Origin: Bacteroidales bacterium
Lineage (GTDB): Bacteria; Bacteroidota; Bacteroidia; Bacteroidales; P3
Length of the DNA stretch: 6,155 nucleotides
Assembly: GCA_017545365.1 (NCBI GenBank)
Contig: JAFWOP010000032.1
Location: 1-6,155 of the forward strand
Direction of reading: 5' to 3'
Position numbers and translations under genes: made by a program. The notes under the pieces were generated by a model, which worked only from the letters and a program-made list of their open reading frames with translations, did no database searches and was not told the origin of the DNA. Below, in pieces: positions 1-5,708 of this stretch (within the stretch, counting starts at the first letter, position 1; each line of letters begins with the position of its first letter).

Positions 1-216
1 TCTTACGAGACGCTCGGCGGCCTCTTCCGCGACACCAAGGCCGACGTGGTCGAGATTACGCTCTATGAGAGAATCCTGCTCGTGCTGCGCGAAATCCTTG
101 AGGAATTCACCGAGTACCTCGGATTCCCTAACAAGGAACTTGTACAAAGACTCCTCTCTGACAATGACTTACTTGTGAAAATCCAAAATTCTAACTGTCT
201 CAGACTGTGTGCCTGA
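1..216 (+). CDS. 3' end of an unrecognised gene (partial, 71 residues)
   Basis: An open frame enters from the left edge and runs 71 codons to TGA at 214-216. Up to about base 130 the third codon positions are almost all G or C, as in the other genes here, so this is real coding sequence on the + strand. The peptide is acidic and leucine-rich (for example LYERILLVLREILEEF near residues 21-36) and probably alpha-helical; there is no signal peptide, membrane segment or catalytic motif. I do not recognise the family. From about codon 44 the codons become AT-rich (gta, caa, aga, tta, aaa, aat), and the last residues (NSNCLRLCA) look unlike a natural protein end. The gene may therefore be truncated, with the last 25 or so codons read from junk DNA, as fits the decayed sequence that follows. 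Confidence 0.6.
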   Translation, partial: SYETLGGLFRDTKADVVEITLYERILLVLREILEEFTEYLGFPNKELVQRLLSDNDLLVKIQNSNCLRLCA

Positions 217-258
217 TTTTACTTGTCAAACTTTAGTTATTGACTTTCTTTAAATTAT
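217..258. other. AT-rich spacer between two broken or ending genes
   Basis: A short AT-rich gap with no gene. The octamer TTACTTGT occurs at about 168-175 and again at about 221-228, on either side of the stop of the preceding gene. There is no convincing terminator hairpin and no clear Bacteroidetes promoter (TTG, then TAnnTTTG). It also marks where similarity of the following pseudogene to PFOR stops. Confidence 0.3.
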
Positions 259-766
259 GGTGTTGGAGTACACCTCGGTGTCAACCACCACGACGTTGCT
301 CACTGCATTTAACTTATTCAGCGGTGTTAGCAGCCTTCGGCAGACATCTTCCGCAGCTGGCCAGCACGTGGTCGAGGCTGCCGATTCCGATATCATAACC
401 CCGGCCGTCACCGCCGAAGATCCACTGGCTCTTCTTGACGAGGCTGTGGCGGAGTTCGAGGAGCTGCTTGCAGATGTCGCAGCCGCACTTCTCCATCAGC
501 GGGATAAGACGGTCGGCGACCTCCTTGGTCTTGAGGGTGTTCTCGCGGTTGGCGATCCACTCGTTGAAGAGGGCCTTGATCTCGTCGCTGCAGCAGTCGC
601 AGGCGAGGCCTTCCTTCATAATGCGCTCCACGCGGTCGCGCATCTGGCGGGTGGCGGTGGCCATACCGAGGCCGTGGTGTGCCTGCCGACCTTGTGGAGG
701 CAACTCGGCGTGTCCGCGAATGGTTCTTGGGCGAAAGAGTGTCGTTCTATGTGCAGTTGCAATCAT
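259..766 (-). pseudogene. PFOR (nifJ) fragment, thiamine-diphosphate-binding domain, broken
   Basis: Read on the - strand, 673 to about 360 encodes a recognisable piece of pyruvate:ferredoxin oxidoreductase, the enzyme that decarboxylates pyruvate to acetyl-CoA and reduces ferredoxin. It runs from GLGMA through EWIANRENT, LIPLMEKC and LVKKSQWIFGGDG to LDHVLAS. The thiamine-diphosphate region is damaged: the family has GGDGWAYDIGYGG, this copy GGDGRGYDIGIGS. After LAS about 50 nt are inserted (see the repeat at 295-341), and PFOR sequence resumes in another frame at 297-259 as NVVVVDTEVYSNT, then ends at TAA instead of GGQ. Upstream, 702-715 resembles the codons for DNAEF, separated from GLGMA by about 28 extra nt at 674-701; farther upstream only scraps match. 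N-terminal domains, ferredoxin clusters and C-terminus are missing, so this is a dead fragment. The live nifJ end lies at 5709-6155, and the two pieces do not overlap in the protein. Confidence 0.85.
295..341 (-). repeat. Class II short hairpin repeat, copy a, inside the PFOR pseudogene
   Basis: On the - strand this reads a small hairpin (GCC-GAA-GGC, 341-333; on the + strand GCCTTCGGC, a C(UUCG)G-type tetraloop), then AACACCG, CTGAATAAGTTA, AATGCAGTGAG and C-AAC. It sits between two blocks that are adjacent in PFOR (LAS and NVVVVDTEV), so it is inserted relative to the ancestral gene; it brings a stop codon and a frameshift. Its partner at 3492-3543 matches about 28 of 35 positions from AACACCG on. 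The exact outer ends are uncertain by several bases. Confidence 0.55.
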
Positions 767-1078
767 TGTTGTAAATAACTCGACACTACAAACGGCAAGT
801 TACAGATTTTATTTTATTCGAGGGCAATATTTTCGGGGTGGGGGCGTTATATAAGGCGTAATTTGAAAAGAAATATCGGATAGCAATGCTTATCGCAGTT
901 AATAATGTGCAAGTGGAACGCGCGGCGTGGATGCGGGAGGGCGATATGCCCGCGATGCAAAACGAAGCGGTGACGTTCCATGAGGTGCTGAGGGCACCGT
1001 GACACCGTACTCTTCACGTGTGTTAATGGGGCTGGCTGTTGCTGGCTCCTTGTATTCATTATTAACAATCAACATTCT
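767..1078. other. Gene-poor leader upstream of the outer-membrane protein gene
   Basis: About 310 bases without a supportable gene. It holds two small perfect hairpins: GGGC-gatat-GCCC at 939-951 and GGTGC-tgagg-GCACC at 984-998, the latter embedded in further CGGTG/CACCG repeats. A 38-codon open frame on the + strand (886-1002, MLIAVNNV to VLRAP) overlaps both; I do not recognise it and it lacks independent support, although its middle (GC-rich third positions) could be a gene remnant. The last 40 bases before the ATG at 1079 are AT-rich (TATTCATTATTAACAATC), a usual Bacteroidetes-type translation leader. The hairpins could belong to the 5' untranslated region of the 1079 gene. No clear TAnnTTTG promoter box was found. 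Confidence 0.35.
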
Positions 1079-3523
1079 ATGCTGAAAAGATTTTTCTTGG
1101 CGGTGCTCGCTGTGGGCATGGCCGGTGCTATGGTAGCACAAACTACGTTTTCCCTGCAAGGCTCGCTGAAGGACAGCAAGGGGGAGCCGATGATGTTCAC
1201 CAATTGTGTGCTGTTGCAACAACAGGACAGCGCGTTCGCCTACGGTACGACGAGCGACCTCGACGGCGTGTTCTCGCTGACGGGTGTGAAGCAGGGCGAC
1301 TACATCCTGAGAATAACCGCCGTGGGACATGAGACCTGGTGGCAGGACATCACCATCGACCGTGACACGAACCTCGGCACCATCGAAATCAACGACAACG
1401 CCACCCTCCTAAAGACGGTGCAAATCACTGCCAGCCGTCCGCTCTACAGCGCCGACGGCGAGAAGGTGTTCTACAACGTGAGCGACGACCCCAGCGTGCA
1501 GAGCGGCAACGCCACCGACGCGCTGCAAAACGCCCCGGGCGTGGAGGTGGACGCCGAGGGCAACATCAAGTACCGCGGCGGCGCGGAGGTCTCAATATGG
1601 ATTAACGACAAGCCGTCGCACCTCAAGGCCGAGGGGCTGAAACAGTACCTCAAGTCGCTCCCCGCCGGCACGCTGCAGCGCATCGAGGTCATAGCCCACC
1701 CCTCGGCGAAGTACCACACGCAGAACTGCGTCATCAACATCGTCACCACTGCCAAGGTGAAGCGCAACGAACTGCTGTGCCTCGGGCTGAACGCCAACAG
1801 CCGTCCGCAGGTGGGGCCGTGGGTGGATTATGTGTGGGCTAATGAGAAGGTGAGATTCAACATCTTCGTCAGCGGAGACTATGACCGCTACAGCGGAGAC
1901 GCGAGCAGCGACAGCCGCCTGCTGGCTGCGGACAGCTCGCTCTCGTCCGTCATTGCGACGAAAGGGCATAGCAAGAACCGCACCATAAACGGCAACTTCG
2001 GCGTGGACTTCGACTATTACCTCGACTCGGCGACCACGCTCAACTTCTGGCTATGGACCACCGCCTCGCACGACAGCACCGCCACTGACAGCCGCACCGA
2101 GCGCACGGAGTTCATCAACCCGATAGGCCGCTATTTCTACAACGAGACCCTCCTGGGCGGCAACGGCCTGATGGACGCGGCTTTCGGCGTGATGCTGGAG
2201 AAGAAGCTCGATACCCTCGGCGGGATGCTCTTCCTCGACTATACCGGCACATTGACACGCAACCGCTCGTTCAATGGCGACCTGCGCACATACGACAGCC
2301 TCTCAACCTTGAACTTCGACCGCAGCCTCATCAGCCGTAACCCCTCGCAGTGGCACGGCATCACCGCCGACATCGCGCTGCCATACAACAAGCACGGCGA
2401 GGTGGACTTCGGCCTCATGGCCAACCTCGCGCCGGAGCGGAAGATTGTTGATGCCACCGTCGATGGCCTCACCGACAGCCTTCGTAGCTACACCCACACC
2501 AATGGCACCTACGAACTCTCGGCCTATGTCGGCGCACAGCACCATTTCGGCAACCTCACCCTCGCGGCCTCTGTGAGTTTCGACAACGCCTGGTACAACC
2601 TCCAGTACCCTGGAGCCGACAGCGGCGATGTCCGCAAGCACTACTTCACCGTCAGCCCCGACTTCCATGCCTCGTACACAACCCCCTCGATGCACAACTT
2701 CACATTCAGCTACACCCACTACGTAGCGCCGCCCACCACCGCGCAACTCACGCGCTTCACCGTCTATGGCTACGACAGCTACTCCACAGGCAACGTCGCG
2801 CTGCGCAAAGGCTACGCCGACAACCTGGAGCTGGGTTGGGAACGCTACTTCGACCACCTCGGCAGCATCGGCCTAAGTGCTTGGTTCAACTCCGACCGCG
2901 ACCGCACCGGCACCCTCACCGACGTGGCCTGGTGCGACCGCTTCGGGCGCATCGTCGCCTTCACCCAGACCGCCAACATTGGCACCGCACGGCAGGGCGG
3001 CATCGGCCTCAACGCCACGCTGCGGCCTTTGGACTTTATGAACATCCGCTTCTACGCCAACCTTTTCGATGACTTCTATCGGGTGCAATATCGCCCAGGG
3101 ATGTGGCAGGAGAGCGAAATGCTCTGCTACTCGCTGCGGCTCAACTTCTGGACAAAGATTCTTGAACACACGTCGGCCCGCTGGTTCGACGGTCTGCAAC
3201 TCTTCGCCAACGTCGTCTATCGCAGCCGCACCCAAACGCCGCTGGCCGAAGTCGACCCCTACTTCGCCTTCGACTGCGGCCTCAGCACCGACCTCCTCGA
3301 CCGCCGCCTGTCGCTCTTCCTCAACGTCAACGATGTCTTCGGCACCGTCCGCACCGGCGGCAGCAGCAGCAACCCCTACAACCCATCCGTCAGCGAGAGC
3401 ACCACCGAAAGCCGCTACGTCAGCTTCGGCCTCACCTGGCGCCTTGGCCGCACCGAGATGGAAGCCCGGCAGACCCACGGCAAGAAAGCCACCCCGAAGG
3501 GGAACCGAACACCGAAGAAATAA
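1079..3523 (+). CDS. Outer-membrane beta-barrel protein, TonB-receptor-like (CarboxypepD_reg-like / OMP_b-brl_3 type)
   Basis: An 814-residue outer-membrane protein. Residues 1-20 form a Sec signal peptide (MLKRFFLAVLAVGMAGAMVAQ, cleavage near the A/Q). About 25-110 is a carboxypeptidase-regulatory-like beta-sandwich (GEPMMFTNCVLL, TTSDLDGVFSL, GDYILRITAVGHE). About 115-225 is a plug-like domain (VQITASRPLYSADG, ALQNAPGVEVDAEG, SIWINDKPSHL, RIEVIAHPSAKY, VINIVTT). The rest is a beta-barrel rich in alternating Y/F/W strands, ending with YVSFGLTWRLG near residue 790. This is the architecture of the Bacteroidetes OMP_b-brl_3 family. No SusD-like partner, sigma or anti-sigma gene lies nearby, so the cargo, if any, is unknown. 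The start is chosen because the signal peptide begins at once at this ATG and the leader is AT-rich. The last 24 residues are a basic tail, partly encoded by a class II repeat that also supplies the stop codon; see 3492-3543. Confidence 0.92.
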   Translation: MLKRFFLAVLAVGMAGAMVAQTTFSLQGSLKDSKGEPMMFTNCVLLQQQDSAFAYGTTSDLDGVFSLTGVKQGDYILRITAVGHETWWQDITIDRDTNLGTIEINDNATLLKTVQITASRPLYSADGEKVFYNVSDDPSVQSGNATDALQNAPGVEVDAEGNIKYRGGAEVSIWINDKPSHLKAEGLKQYLKSLPAGTLQRIEVIAHPSAKYHTQNCVINIVTTAKVKRNELLCLGLNANSRPQVGPWVDYVWANEKVRFNIFVSGDYDRYSGDASSDSRLLAADSSLSSVIATKGHSKNRTINGNFGVDFDYYLDSATTLNFWLWTTASHDSTATDSRTERTEFINPIGRYFYNETLLGGNGLMDAAFGVMLEKKLDTLGGMLFLDYTGTLTRNRSFNGDLRTYDSLSTLNFDRSLISRNPSQWHGITADIALPYNKHGEVDFGLMANLAPERKIVDATVDGLTDSLRSYTHTNGTYELSAYVGAQHHFGNLTLAASVSFDNAWYNLQYPGADSGDVRKHYFTVSPDFHASYTTPSMHNFTFSYTHYVAPPTTAQLTRFTVYGYDSYSTGNVALRKGYADNLELGWERYFDHLGSIGLSAWFNSDRDRTGTLTDVAWCDRFGRIVAFTQTANIGTARQGGIGLNATLRPLDFMNIRFYANLFDDFYRVQYRPGMWQESEMLCYSLRLNFWTKILEHTSARWFDGLQLFANVVYRSRTQTPLAEVDPYFAFDCGLSTDLLDRRLSLFLNVNDVFGTVRTGGSSSNPYNPSVSESTTESRYVSFGLTWRLGRTEMEARQTHGKKATPKGNRTPKK

Positions 3524-3543
3524 ATACAATGCAGTGAGGAACC
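3492..3543 (+). repeat. Class II short hairpin repeat, copy b, at the 3' end of the outer-membrane protein gene
   Basis: Hairpin CCCC-GAA-GGGG (3492-3502), then AACCG, AACACCG, AAGAAATAAATAC, AATGCAGTGAG and G-AAC. From AACACCG on it matches the - strand copy at 295-341 at about 28 of 35 positions with one gap, and both hairpins have the same GAA centre with different stems. The TAA at 3521-3523 inside the repeat is the stop of the outer-membrane protein. Directly after the repeat, in the same frame, codons for EEPKKKSKGK run to a second TAA at 3566-3568, which looks like the displaced original C-terminus. Confidence 0.55.
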
Positions 3544-3595
3544 CAAGAAGAAAAGCAAAGGCAAATAAACGCCAATGTGATTACAAACAAAATAA

Positions 3596-3625
3596 AATGT
3601 TTCACCAATCAAAAATTAAAACATT
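3596..3625 (+). promoter_or_regulatory. Inverted repeat directly before the DUF6261 start codon
   Basis: AATGTTT (3596-3602) and its complement AAACATT (3619-3625) flank a 16-base AT-rich loop and end immediately before the ATG at 3626. A weak hairpin or a palindromic protein-binding site is possible. The stem is only 7 AT-rich pairs, so it may be chance in AT-rich leader DNA. Confidence 0.2.
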
Positions 3626-4431
3626 ATGAACATTCCACAACAAATCGATCAAATCTCCATCGCGCGGGCGACCAACGCGGCGCATTACGAGTACCTCGAC
3701 ACGGTGCGCAAGCGCACGGAGGTGAAGGATGTCCAGTGAACATCCGATAGCGAAGCGGAGAATAAAAGCTGGAGCACGACCTGTGGCACCGCGCCGTCGA
3801 GGAATTCCGCGAGGCCTTCGGGAAGGAGAACAAGGCCTTCAAGCAGTACCGCGCCAGCGACCACACCTCCGCCCTGTAGAAGGCCGACGAGGAGCGCGAC
3901 AAGCTCTACGCCTCGCTCCGCGACACCATCAAGGCCTACGCCAAGTTCCCCATCGCCGAGACCGCACAGCACGCCGAGCCGCTGCTGAAGGTCATCAAGA
4001 ACTACAAAATCACCACCCGCGAGAACTATATGAAGGAGAGCGGCCTCATCGACAACATGCTGCAAGACCTCCTGCAGTACGAGCGCCAGCTGAACCGCCT
4101 CGGGCTGCTCATCGTGGCCAACCAGCTGAAGGCGAAGAACGACGAGGTGCGCCAGCTCATCGCCCAGCGCAACGAGGAGCGCATGGAGCAGGTGCTCGGC
4201 GAGCTGAAAGCCGCCCGCGCCGCAAGCGATGTGGCCTACGCCGCCGTGGTGATGTTCACCAACGCCTACGCGCTGCTCAACCCCGACCGCGAGGAGGCCG
4301 TCGTCCTCGTGAAGCGGATGCAGGAAGACCTCGAATACTTCCGCCGCTACGCGATGCCCGACCCGAATCGTTCGCGCGACACGAAACCCGACGGCGACGA
4401 CGAGCCGCAGCCCGCCACGCCTGCCGAATAA
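3626..4431 (+). pseudogene. DUF6261 family protein, broken by a hairpin insertion and an internal stop
   Basis: The reading frame starts at ATG 3626 (MNIPQQIDQISIARATNAAH, then YEYLDTVRKRTEVKD) and stops at TGA 3737-3739, inside a short inserted hairpin repeat. Homologous coding resumes in another frame at about 3769 (LEHDLWHRAVEEFREAFGKE), meets an in-frame TAG at 3877-3879, then runs open from KADEERDKLYASLRDTIKAY to TAA at 4429-4431 (ending DDEPQPATPAE). Repaired, the protein would be about 255 residues, near the usual DUF6261 length. The N-terminal N-x-x-H-Y pattern, the ERDKLY helix, the NMLQDLLQYERQLNRLGL segment and the charged helices after it fit this Bacteroidetes family, whose function is unknown. 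An internal ATG at 4030 could still start a 133-residue C-terminal piece, but without its own leader this is probably not a gene. Confidence 0.8.
3727..3768 (+). repeat. Class I short hairpin repeat, copy b, interrupting the DUF6261 gene
   Basis: Stem GGATGT (3727-3732), loop CCAGTGA, stem ACATCC (3740-3745), then tail GATAGCG and AAGCGGAGAATAAAAG up to 3768. It lies exactly where DUF6261 coding switches frame, and carries TGA, TAG and TAA in the frames concerned. The partner copy at 5936-5977 has the same loop and tail but a different, still self-complementary stem. If the host bases GGAT belonged to the gene, the inserted part is about 38 nt (3731-3768). Confidence 0.6.
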
Positions 4432-4433
4432 CC

Positions 4434-4622
4434 ATGCAATCTTGCCCCGCATCATTGCGCGGATATGAAACAGAGTTGCAAAACGGCCTTGCGATGATGC
4501 GAGGCCGATTTACACGACTGCAAGAGGGTTTTGCGATGATGCGAGGCAAAATTGCACAGAAACGGCAAATTTTCGCCGCCCGGAGGGCAATAAAAACGGC
4601 AGGGCGGCGTTTGTTTCAGTGA
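4434..4622 (+). CDS. Possible small repeat peptide (62 residues), doubtful
   Basis: An open frame starts at an ATG two bases after the DUF6261 stop and ends with TGA at 4620-4622. It reads three 14-residue units with the pattern x-A-x-[LM]-R-G: PASLRGYETELQNG, LAMMRGRFTRLQEG and FAMMRGKIAQKRQI, then a basic end (RRAIKTAGRRLFQ). The unit length of 42 bp is a multiple of three and no unit breaks the frame, which allows a peptide reading. Against it: no signal peptide or known domain, the end of the frame lies inside a good terminator hairpin, and the region may instead be a noncoding repeat tract after DUF6261. I do not recognise a family. Confidence 0.2.
   Translation: MQSCPASLRGYETELQNGLAMMRGRFTRLQEGFAMMRGKIAQKRQIFAARRAIKTAGRRLFQ
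4446..4571 (+). repeat. Three tandem 42-bp repeats
   Basis: Units at 4446-4487, 4488-4529 and 4530-4571. The second and third share TTGCGATGATGCGAGGC (4489-4505 and 4531-4547, exactly 42 bp apart). The first unit is diverged and is recognisable mainly through its translation (A-x-x-R-G). In addition GCCCCGCATCATTGCGCGG (4444-4462) is an imperfect inverted copy of 4487-4505 (15 of 19 positions), so the first two units could also fold into a long hairpin with a 24-base loop. Confidence 0.65.
4574..4616 (+). terminator. Rho-independent terminator after the DUF6261 region
   Basis: A perfect 8-bp GC stem, CGCCGCCC (4574-4581) with GGGCGGCG (4602-4609), loop of 20 bases, followed by TTTGTTT. It would end transcription from the DUF6261 region before the lipoprotein gene at 4645. 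Confidence 0.6.
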
Positions 4623-4644
4623 TTACCTTTTAATGATTTAGACA

Positions 4645-5625
4645 ATGAAGAAAATAATGTTAGTATGCGCGGCGATGGTTGCCCTTACCGCCATGACCGC
4701 CTGCAAGAGCGGGACGAGAGAAAAGACCGTGGCCGAGCCTCTATTTGCGGACACCATCCCTATCTGTTTTGAAACCGATTGGGGGCACACAGGTGCTGGC
4801 GGAATATTCTGTAGTGTCGAAATAAATGGGGTGAAGGTTGACACCGTTCTTGTTGACAATGGTTGCTACCGCTCTGACATCGACCCCGATTTGGCCGCAA
4901 AACTGGATTTCACTTATAGGGTTTATCGTACCGACACACTGCGGGCTAAACGTGGCTCAGAGGATTTGGCGGACATCGCGCGTTATAGCGTGGTGACGGA
5001 CAGCCTTTTTTATAAAATTGGGCATACATCATTTCGACTGGACACAATAGACATCAATAAATGGGCCGCACTGATGTACAGCATGCCCTCTTTGGGTGCA
5101 ACAATAGGTCGTGATGTCTTTGAAAAATATGTCGTGGAGATTGACCTCCAGCGGCATTTTATGGTCTTGAGCAATCATCTCCCAGCATCGATAGGCCAAT
5201 ATAAGGCAATCCCTATGGAATTCACTAATCAACAAGGCCTCCCTCGATTCAGGTGTGTCCAGACCGATGGGTTCAGGCTAAAAGACGGGGCACCCTGCAC
5301 AGCACGGGTATTCCTGGATTTGGGGAATGCGGGTGGAACAGCTTTCGATTCTGCTTTTTTGAATCGTGTTGACCAGCATTTTAGCCAAATAGACACCAGT
5401 TCACTTGCATGGCTGATTCTTTCACAGATTGGTTCCGCCGTCGACAGCATGAATTTCCCAATTGAACTCATGGATGATAACCACCGTGTTGTGGCGAAAA
5501 TACCAGGGAGTATGATGGATTTGTCCTTTTTAAATTCCGACATTCTTCTCGGCACAGACTTCTTCCGCCACTTCAACGTCATTTTCGACTACAAGAACAA
5601 TATGCTATATCTGAAGCACAACTAA
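4645..5625 (+). CDS. Lipoprotein with two aspartyl-protease-like (retropepsin-type) lobes, active-site motifs altered
   Basis: A 326-residue protein. Residues 1-19 are a lipoprotein signal peptide with lipobox MTAC, so Cys20 would be lipidated and the protein anchored in a membrane. Two similar lobes follow. Lobe 1 (about 40-176) has VEINGVKVDTVLVDNGCYRSDI (motif DNG at 71-73) and ends with TIGRDVFEKYVVEIDLQRHFMVL. Lobe 2 (about 188-326) has VFLDLGNAGGTAFDS (motif DLG at 225-227) and ends with ILLGTDFFRHFNVIFDYKNNMLYL. The G-x-D-x-x-x-x-[FY]-x-[VI]-x-[FI]-D ending is typical of the bacterial aspartyl-protease-like families of Bacteroidetes. Active members carry D-[TS]-G; neither lobe keeps the T/S, so activity may be lost or altered. 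Codon use is more AT-rich than in the barrel gene. The start is the ATG that opens the signal peptide. It is probably transcribed alone: a terminator lies on each side. Confidence 0.8.
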   Translation: MKKIMLVCAAMVALTAMTACKSGTREKTVAEPLFADTIPICFETDWGHTGAGGIFCSVEINGVKVDTVLVDNGCYRSDIDPDLAAKLDFTYRVYRTDTLRAKRGSEDLADIARYSVVTDSLFYKIGHTSFRLDTIDINKWAALMYSMPSLGATIGRDVFEKYVVEIDLQRHFMVLSNHLPASIGQYKAIPMEFTNQQGLPRFRCVQTDGFRLKDGAPCTARVFLDLGNAGGTAFDSAFLNRVDQHFSQIDTSSLAWLILSQIGSAVDSMNFPIELMDDNHRVVAKIPGSMMDLSFLNSDILLGTDFFRHFNVIFDYKNNMLYLKHN

Positions 5626-5651
5626 TGAGGGCGTGACTCAACTGCAATAAG

Positions 5652-5688
5652 AAAGCCGAGACCACCAGCTGGCCTCGGCTTTCGTCGT
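5652..5688. terminator. Bidirectional terminator between the lipoprotein gene and nifJ
   Basis: AAAGCCGAGACC (5652-5663) pairs with GGCCTCGGCTTT (5671-5682) with one mismatch and a 7-base loop. On the + strand it is followed by CGTCGTTTT; on the - strand the arm ends in TTTCTTATT. It lies between two converging genes (stops at 5625 and 5709) and can serve both. Confidence 0.75.
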
Positions 5689-5708
5689 TTTAGTGTGTCG
5701 ATGCAGGT

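Noticed and set aside
257..778. A 173-codon + strand frame
   Set aside because: It is the antisense of the PFOR fragment; the - strand reading gives recognisable PFOR sequence while this one resembles nothing.
2303..3629. Several long frames on both strands over and beyond the barrel gene (for example 2303-2857, 2873-3529, 3069-3629)
   Set aside because: They are shadows of the 814-residue gene, which has a signal peptide, recognisable domains and matching codon use.
3685..4455. A 256-codon - strand frame opposite DUF6261
   Set aside because: The Val/Leu/Gly/Ala-rich composition is typical of the complement of a GC-rich gene; the + strand holds the recognisable family.
4446..4571. CRISPR array
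   Set aside because: The three 42-bp units are directly contiguous, without unique spacers, and no cas gene is near.
3729..4622. A 297-codon + strand frame
   Set aside because: Most of it is an out-of-frame reading of the DUF6261 gene, with Arg- and Pro-rich GC-driven composition. Only its end (4434-4622) is kept as a doubtful small peptide.
4617..4644. Bacteroidetes promoter (TTG, then TAnnTTTG) before the lipoprotein gene
   Set aside because: A TAccTTTT-like box exists at 4624-4631, but the nearest TTG is only about 10 bases upstream instead of near 20, so it is unsupported.
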